This document shows positions 59,548 through 64,000 of a DNA stretch of 64,000 nt, piece after piece (position 1 is the stretch's first letter; each line of letters begins with the position of its first letter). Source of the stretch: Spirochaetales bacterium. Its GTDB lineage: Bacteria > Spirochaetota > Spirochaetia > Sphaerochaetales > Sphaerochaetaceae. Position numbers and translations under genes: made by a program. The stretch is taken from assembly GCA_018433865.1 (NCBI GenBank), contig JAHDQJ010000006.1, positions 248,001-312,000 on the forward strand, read 5' to 3'. The notes under the pieces are model-generated. The model saw nothing but the letters and a program-made list of their open reading frames with translations. It ran no database searches and was not told the DNA's origin.

Positions 59548-61614
59548 ATGGTCAAAAGAAATGTAGAGACCCGGCAGAACTACCGTGAAGGCCTGATCAA
59601 GCTGTTGGAATTGAAGGATTCGGATATCCGCATGTCGATCTTGCGCCAAGGCGCGAGTGCGATTGACAAGGGTGTCCATATCGGAGGCGCGTTCAGCGCC
59701 GTAGTGCCGCTGGTGTCGCTCTATTACGGTGGGGCCATGGACTACGATGTGCAGGATCCTACGCGGACTGACAAGGACCTGATGGTCCTGAGCAAGGGTC
59801 ATGCCGTGGCCGCACTTGCTTCCGTGTATGCGGATGTGGGGTATTTTCCTCCCGAGGTCCTCGTGAACTCCAGATCCCATGAGAGCATCCTCAATGGTCA
59901 CCCAGGTCCCATCCTTCCCGGAGTCGCGATCGCCACTGGCCCGCTCGGCCAAGGACTGGCGGTTGCGCAAGGGTTTGCGCTCTACGCCAAGAACCACACC
60001 TCCAGCCGTGTGTTCGCAGTCACCGGTGATGGTGAGTTGCAGGAAGGAATCGTCTGGGAGGCGTTCATGTTCGCCCCGCAGAAGCGCCTGGACAACTTCT
60101 GTGTCATCATCGACAAGAACCATGGTCAGTTGGATGACCACACGAAGCTTCATTTCAGCATGGATGGCCTCGACAGGCAGCTTGAAGCGTTCGGGTGGAA
60201 GGTCGTGCGTGTCGATGGGACGCGGTACAACCAGATTCTCAACGCCTTGGATGATTTCGTCAACGGCACACCCGACGGACGGCCTACGGTGATCATCAGC
60301 GAGACATGCAAGGGATTCGGTGCATTCTCCGCAGGGTTGGACAAGCACAAGATCACCCTCGCCAACGATGTCCTTGAGCAGGAGCTCGTGCTCCAGAAAC
60401 AGCGTCGTGATGCACGAGAGCACGCATACGTACAGTATCTCGCAGCACTTGAGAGCGCGGGGGAGCAGGAAGTTGCGAAGGCACTCGAGAAAAAACGGAT
60501 GGAGATCTACCAAGGACTTGGCTCCAAGGCGATATCGGCTCCTGTCCGCAACGGGAAGGTGCCTCCACGCCAGAAACACATCAAGCTGACCGGCGAGCTG
60601 CCGAAGTATGGCATGAGCGACAAGGTGATGGCGAGTGATGTGATCACCAAGTGCATGAAGCTCTATGCGAACGACAGCAGGGTCTACTCGGTGGACAGTG
60701 ATCTCGGTTCCACCAGCGGATTGCAGAGTGGGGTAGGCGCTGTCGACCAGAACCGCGCGATCAATGTCGGTATCGCGGAAGCGAACATGATGTGCATCGG
60801 CGAGGCGGTTGCTGCCAACGGCGGCAACGCATGGGTGAGCACATTCTGTCCCTTCTTCAACTGGCAGGTGATGCGCCGGATCGGTGTCAGCCAGCAGGAA
60901 CGGATCGAGGCGATGGAAGATCCGAAGAATTGGCTCTCCGAGGGACATGAGCTCGATCTGACATTCGTGGCCACCGCGGCGAACCTCGACACGCAAGTCA
61001 ACGGCGCCACGCACATGGGCAATGATGACAACCTGCTGTTCTCCACCATTCCCGGCCTCAAGATCATCGACGTTTCATGCCCCAACCAGCTCGTATCGAT
61101 CATCCGTTGGATCATGGAAGGCTCCAAGGGTCTGGTCTACCTTCGGATCATGCGTAGCGCATCGACGGCTCTCTATCCCGCGGGAACACAGTTCGTCTAT
61201 GGGAAGGCCCATCGGATCGCGGGTGCTGAGAACGCGAAGGTCGCGATCATCTCCAGCGGCAGGGGCAGCCATGAGGCGCTCGCCGCGGCAAAACTTCTTG
61301 AAGGACAGGGCATCGCAGCCAGTGCGTACGATATGCCGTCCTTCGATCCTGAGACCATCGAACACCTGCTCGCACATACCGACACCCAGCTTCTCTTTGC
61401 TGAGCAGAACAACGGATACCTGTGGAACGCGTGTGCCAAGCTCGTGCTCGATCGCAAGATCGCGTGCGATGTCTCACGCTTGCATGCAGTGAATCTGAAC
61501 AGGGAGGATGGTTCCTACCGGTTCATCCATTCGGCGACCTATGACGAATTGACCAAGCACTCGGCCCTCGACGCGACTTCCATCGCCAAGAAAGGTGCAG
61601 GATTGGTATCGTGA
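59548..61614 (+). CDS. Transketolase-family enzyme, full-length
   Basis: This 688-residue thiamine-diphosphate enzyme contains both transketolase halves: the N-terminal part with VLSKGHAVAALASVYADVGY, ATGPLGQGLAVAQG, the ThDP motif GDGELQEGIVWEA ... NHGQLDD, and the pyrimidine-binding half with INVGIAEANMMCIGEAVA. A basic linker of about 60 residues (near 310-350) joins them. GAGGAGG precedes the ATG. In this regulon it probably transfers a two-carbon unit from a keto intermediate; whether it is the cell's general transketolase is doubtful because it is regulated with the catabolic genes. Confidence 0.88.
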   Translation: MVKRNVETRQNYREGLIKLLELKDSDIRMSILRQGASAIDKGVHIGGAFSAVVPLVSLYYGGAMDYDVQDPTRTDKDLMVLSKGHAVAALASVYADVGYFPPEVLVNSRSHESILNGHPGPILPGVAIATGPLGQGLAVAQGFALYAKNHTSSRVFAVTGDGELQEGIVWEAFMFAPQKRLDNFCVIIDKNHGQLDDHTKLHFSMDGLDRQLEAFGWKVVRVDGTRYNQILNALDDFVNGTPDGRPTVIISETCKGFGAFSAGLDKHKITLANDVLEQELVLQKQRRDAREHAYVQYLAALESAGEQEVAKALEKKRMEIYQGLGSKAISAPVRNGKVPPRQKHIKLTGELPKYGMSDKVMASDVITKCMKLYANDSRVYSVDSDLGSTSGLQSGVGAVDQNRAINVGIAEANMMCIGEAVAANGGNAWVSTFCPFFNWQVMRRIGVSQQERIEAMEDPKNWLSEGHELDLTFVATAANLDTQVNGATHMGNDDNLLFSTIPGLKIIDVSCPNQLVSIIRWIMEGSKGLVYLRIMRSASTALYPAGTQFVYGKAHRIAGAENAKVAIISSGRGSHEALAAAKLLEGQGIAASAYDMPSFDPETIEHLLAHTDTQLLFAEQNNGYLWNACAKLVLDRKIACDVSRLHAVNLNREDGSYRFIHSATYDELTKHSALDATSIAKKGAGLVS

Positions 61615-61728
61615 TCACATTCGTGGCTAGACGGACAGAGGTGAAGTAAGCGAGGAACTCATTTCCCATGATCTTTGACACTCCAATCTCAAGATCGCCT
61701 GAACATCGAAGTCCGTAGCGCATATGTT

Positions 61729-61767
61729 CCCCTGGGGTCCCAACCTACCCCAGGGGATACTTTTCTT
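61729..61767. terminator. Terminator between transketolase and the dikinase gene
   Basis: CCCCTGGGGT and ACCCCAGGGG pair around an 8-nt loop; ATACTTTTCTT follows on the plus strand. It stands in the converging region and could serve both sides. Confidence 0.75.
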
Positions 61768-61906
61768 GAAGGTTCTTTGTCCGCTACAGCGTCACGTCCT
61801 GGCATGCATGATGAAATCGGCTGCCGTGTGGCAGCCGATTCCTTGCTCTCGATCGATATGTGTGTGGTGCACCTTGGCTTGGAGCTCTCTTGAGTGCGTC
61901 GCGCGT

Positions 61907-64000
61907 CTAGAAGCTGCCTTCCTCGGCCCTGTCGATTCCCTGCATCACCATGAGGTCTTCGTGCAGTTCCATCCAGACATCGTGGAATGATCCGCACATC
62001 ACTCCGGTAAACTGCTTGATCTCACCTGCGAACACACGACTGGCGGCACACTGGAGACGACCTTGGTATCGGGCAAGCCGCGGGAGGGCCTGCGCGAGCT
62101 TTCCGAGAATCGGCTGGATCCGATCATTGATCGACCTGAGCGCGTCGATCTGGATCTGGTCATAGGCGGCATCCCTGTGATCATTCACCACGCCGTTCTT
62201 CAACTGCCAGGTGTTGCACAACTCCTTGAACTCGGTATTGAGCGCAAGGAATTCCTTATAATTCGGGGAGAGGGCTTTGGAAAGCGCCGAGTCCTTGTGA
62301 GACTCCATCCTGCGCTGTTGTTCTTCGGTTCCTTCGACCGAGAGGGTATACATGTCGCGGCCTTCCATGTGGTCGACCAATCCCTTTCGCTCGAGGTCCG
62401 CCATGATCTCGGTGGGAATCCATCCCAAGCTATCCATCAATCCGTCGGGTGTGATGAATCCGCGAATCCGAAGCAGGTACAGGACAAAATCCTCATCGGC
62501 TGGCAGCACCAAGCCGGTCGGTGCGTCTGGATTCGGCGTCTCCGCCGCAGCGGAACAGCTTCCTCCGCTGCCGAAGGTGAACGGGACGTCCGCTGCCGAC
62601 ACGCGACCCGATGCGAGCAGTGCCTGGGCTGCCGCCAAGCGGCTGAGCGGAATCCTGAATGGCGAACAACTTACCGAATCCAACCCAGCCCGTACGAAGA
62701 AGTCGACAGACTCGGGATTGCCCGCATGCTCTCCGCACACACTCAGCTTGATCGATGGTTTTGCTTGTCGTGACAGCTTGCATCCCATCTCCACCAAAAC
62801 TCCGACACCGTCACGGTCCACGACTGCGAACGGGTTTTCCTTGAGGATTCCCTTCTTCGTGTAGGCGGGAAGCATGTTCGCTTCGACATCATCGCGGCTG
62901 AATGCAAACGTCATCTGCGTCAGGTCATTGGTCCCGAAGGAGAAAAATTCGGCATACTGTGCAAGAGCGTCGGCCACCAGCGCGGCTCTCGGCGTCTCAA
63001 GCATCGCGCCGATGGGGATGTCCATGTCTTTCAGTTCCGCGTGTCCCGCCTCTTCCAACGAGTCGGTCACCCACTTGCGGGCTATCGCCAACTCCTGCTC
63101 GTTGATCACCAGGGGAATCATGATCTCGATGTGGGGATCTTTGCCTTTGCGGACCAAATTCGCGGTTGCAGTCGCCAATGCACGGACCTGCATCTCATAC
63201 AGGCCGTTGCGGACCATGCCCAGGCGGACTCCCCTCGTGCCGATCATGGGGTTTTTCTCATGCAGCCGCCGTACGGCGATGAGTTCCTTCTTCTCGACTG
63301 CAGTCAAGGTGCCTTTCGCCTCCTTGGCCGTGAGCTCCAGGAGGTCGGGAAGGAATTCGTGCAACGGCGGATCGAGCAGGCGAACCTTCACCGGCAACCC
63401 GTCCATCGCATCAAGCACCTGCTCAAAGTCGGTGACCTGGGCCTGCTCAAGCTGGCACAGGCTCTCCTGTGCGTCTTCTTCGGTCTCACTCAGGATGAAA
63501 CGGCGCATCATCGGAAGCCGGTCGGGGGAAAGGAACATATGTTCCGTGCGGCACAGTCCGATGCCTCTTGCTCCCAAGGTCCGGCCCATTCTCGCGTCAA
63601 CTTGGGTATCGGCATTCACCCGGACTTCGAAGTTTCCGGCTTCCATGACCTGGTCGGCCCAATCAAGCAGCTGAATCAACTCAGGAGGGGCTTCATGGGA
63701 ACAGATTGCGAGTTTTCCGATATAGACCGCCCCGGAACCCCCGTCAATGGTGATGAAGTCGCCTTCCTTGACCATATTCCCATTGATTTCCACACCACCG
63801 GGAACGACGTGCACGTCGACGGCTCCGACCACAGCGGGCTTCCCCCAACCGCGGGCAACGATGGCCGCATGGGAACCCAAACCGCCGCGCGCAGTCAGGA
63901 TACCCTTGGAAGATTGCATGCCCAGGATGTCGTCGGGATTCGTTTCGGGCCGTACCAGGATGACTGGGCGACCTTGGTCAGCCAAGGCGATCGCGCGACT
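61907..64000 (-). CDS. ppdK: Pyruvate phosphate dikinase, C-terminal part with extra domain (5' end outside window)
   Basis: The frame is open to the right edge, so the ATP-binding N-terminus is missing; about 697 residues are visible. It starts inside the phosphohistidine domain (GGLGSHAAIVARGWGKP), followed by the PEP/pyruvate TIM barrel (RTEHMFLS, IEIMIPLV, FGTNDLTQMTFAFSRDD, and LSVCGEHAGNPES with the catalytic cysteine). The enzyme normally ends soon after CSPFRIPLSRLAAAQA, yet here about 200 more residues follow: a winged-helix-like segment (LRIRGFITPDGLMDSLGWIP) and a helical tail. The reaction interconverts pyruvate, ATP and phosphate with PEP, AMP and pyrophosphate. Confidence 0.92.
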   Translation of the reverse strand, partial: SRAIALADQGRPVILVRPETNPDDILGMQSSKGILTARGGLGSHAAIVARGWGKPAVVGAVDVHVVPGGVEINGNMVKEGDFITIDGGSGAVYIGKLAICSHEAPPELIQLLDWADQVMEAGNFEVRVNADTQVDARMGRTLGARGIGLCRTEHMFLSPDRLPMMRRFILSETEEDAQESLCQLEQAQVTDFEQVLDAMDGLPVKVRLLDPPLHEFLPDLLELTAKEAKGTLTAVEKKELIAVRRLHEKNPMIGTRGVRLGMVRNGLYEMQVRALATATANLVRKGKDPHIEIMIPLVINEQELAIARKWVTDSLEEAGHAELKDMDIPIGAMLETPRAALVADALAQYAEFFSFGTNDLTQMTFAFSRDDVEANMLPAYTKKGILKENPFAVVDRDGVGVLVEMGCKLSRQAKPSIKLSVCGEHAGNPESVDFFVRAGLDSVSCSPFRIPLSRLAAAQALLASGRVSAADVPFTFGSGGSCSAAAETPNPDAPTGLVLPADEDFVLYLLRIRGFITPDGLMDSLGWIPTEIMADLERKGLVDHMEGRDMYTLSVEGTEEQQRRMESHKDSALSKALSPNYKEFLALNTEFKELCNTWQLKNGVVNDHRDAAYDQIQIDALRSINDRIQPILGKLAQALPRLARYQGRLQCAASRVFAGEIKQFTGVMCGSFHDVWMELHEDLMVMQGIDRAEEGSF

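Noticed and set aside
1-64000. CRISPR arrays, rRNA, tRNA or prophage genes
   Set aside because: No regular spaced repeats, no clover-leaf or ribosomal sequence, and no phage structural genes were seen on reading the window.

Overview
The window looks like a chromosomal stretch of a free-living spirochaete, probably Sphaerochaeta-like. This is inferred from the exported-protein N-termini (LFAAGAKEAD and LFGAGTGEK types), moderate GC, strong AGGAGG ribosome sites with occasional TTG/GTG starts, and the TRAP and ABC gene content. There is no rRNA or tRNA to confirm the taxon. No rRNA, tRNA, CRISPR array or intact mobile element was seen.

Positions 1-8,280 hold metal and stress functions. An arsenate reductase tail and an ACR3 arsenite exporter are followed by a PadR regulator that starts just downstream of a 36-bp perfect palindrome lying over its own promoter. 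The PadR-coupled membrane protein comes next, then a complete iron(III)-type ABC importer (binding protein, ATPase, fused double permease).

Positions 8,281-25,740 are accessory. They hold a response regulator-PAS-PAS-degenerate GGDEF-EAL phosphodiesterase and small exported proteins. A divergent helicase faces a three-gene operon with two P-loop ATPases, a candidate defence system related to Shango/BREX ATPase systems. An HNH nuclease beside a transposase relic, an AraC/GyrI regulator and assorted housekeeping or hypothetical genes follow.

Positions 25,837-32,691 hold a TRAP transporter / sugar isomerase / cupin operon under a FadR-type regulator. It is bracketed by two decayed IS3 fragments and two direct copies of a ~93-bp repeat. 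A lipoprotein gene with an in-frame TGA follows, then a minus-strand cluster for ADP-ribose metabolism (macro domain-HTH, vWA, ADP-ribosylglycohydrolase), then a heavy-metal P-type ATPase with a small HMA protein.

Positions 39,300-61,700 form one large catabolic regulon and are the most striking part. At least six promoters carry the same near-palindromic site, TATCGATAATCGATA and close variants, next to or just after the -10 box. An FCD-GntR regulator is encoded in the middle. The regulon joins two separated halves of a PEP-synthase-like phosphotransferase (organised like phenylphosphate synthase alpha and beta), a transaldolase, an acylating aldehyde dehydrogenase of the sulfoacetaldehyde type, a methylmalonyl-CoA-decarboxylase-type carboxyltransferase, a sugar isomerase, a metallo-beta-lactamase-fold hydrolase, an SDR, a DUF1097 membrane protein, a cupin, an SMP-30 lactonase, a zinc alcohol dehydrogenase, an HPr-kinase-like protein, a phosphoesterase, a three-subunit molybdenum hydroxylase and a full-length transketolase. 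I know of no described pathway with this set; the substrate is unknown. The window ends inside a minus-strand pyruvate phosphate dikinase gene with an unusual C-terminal extension.
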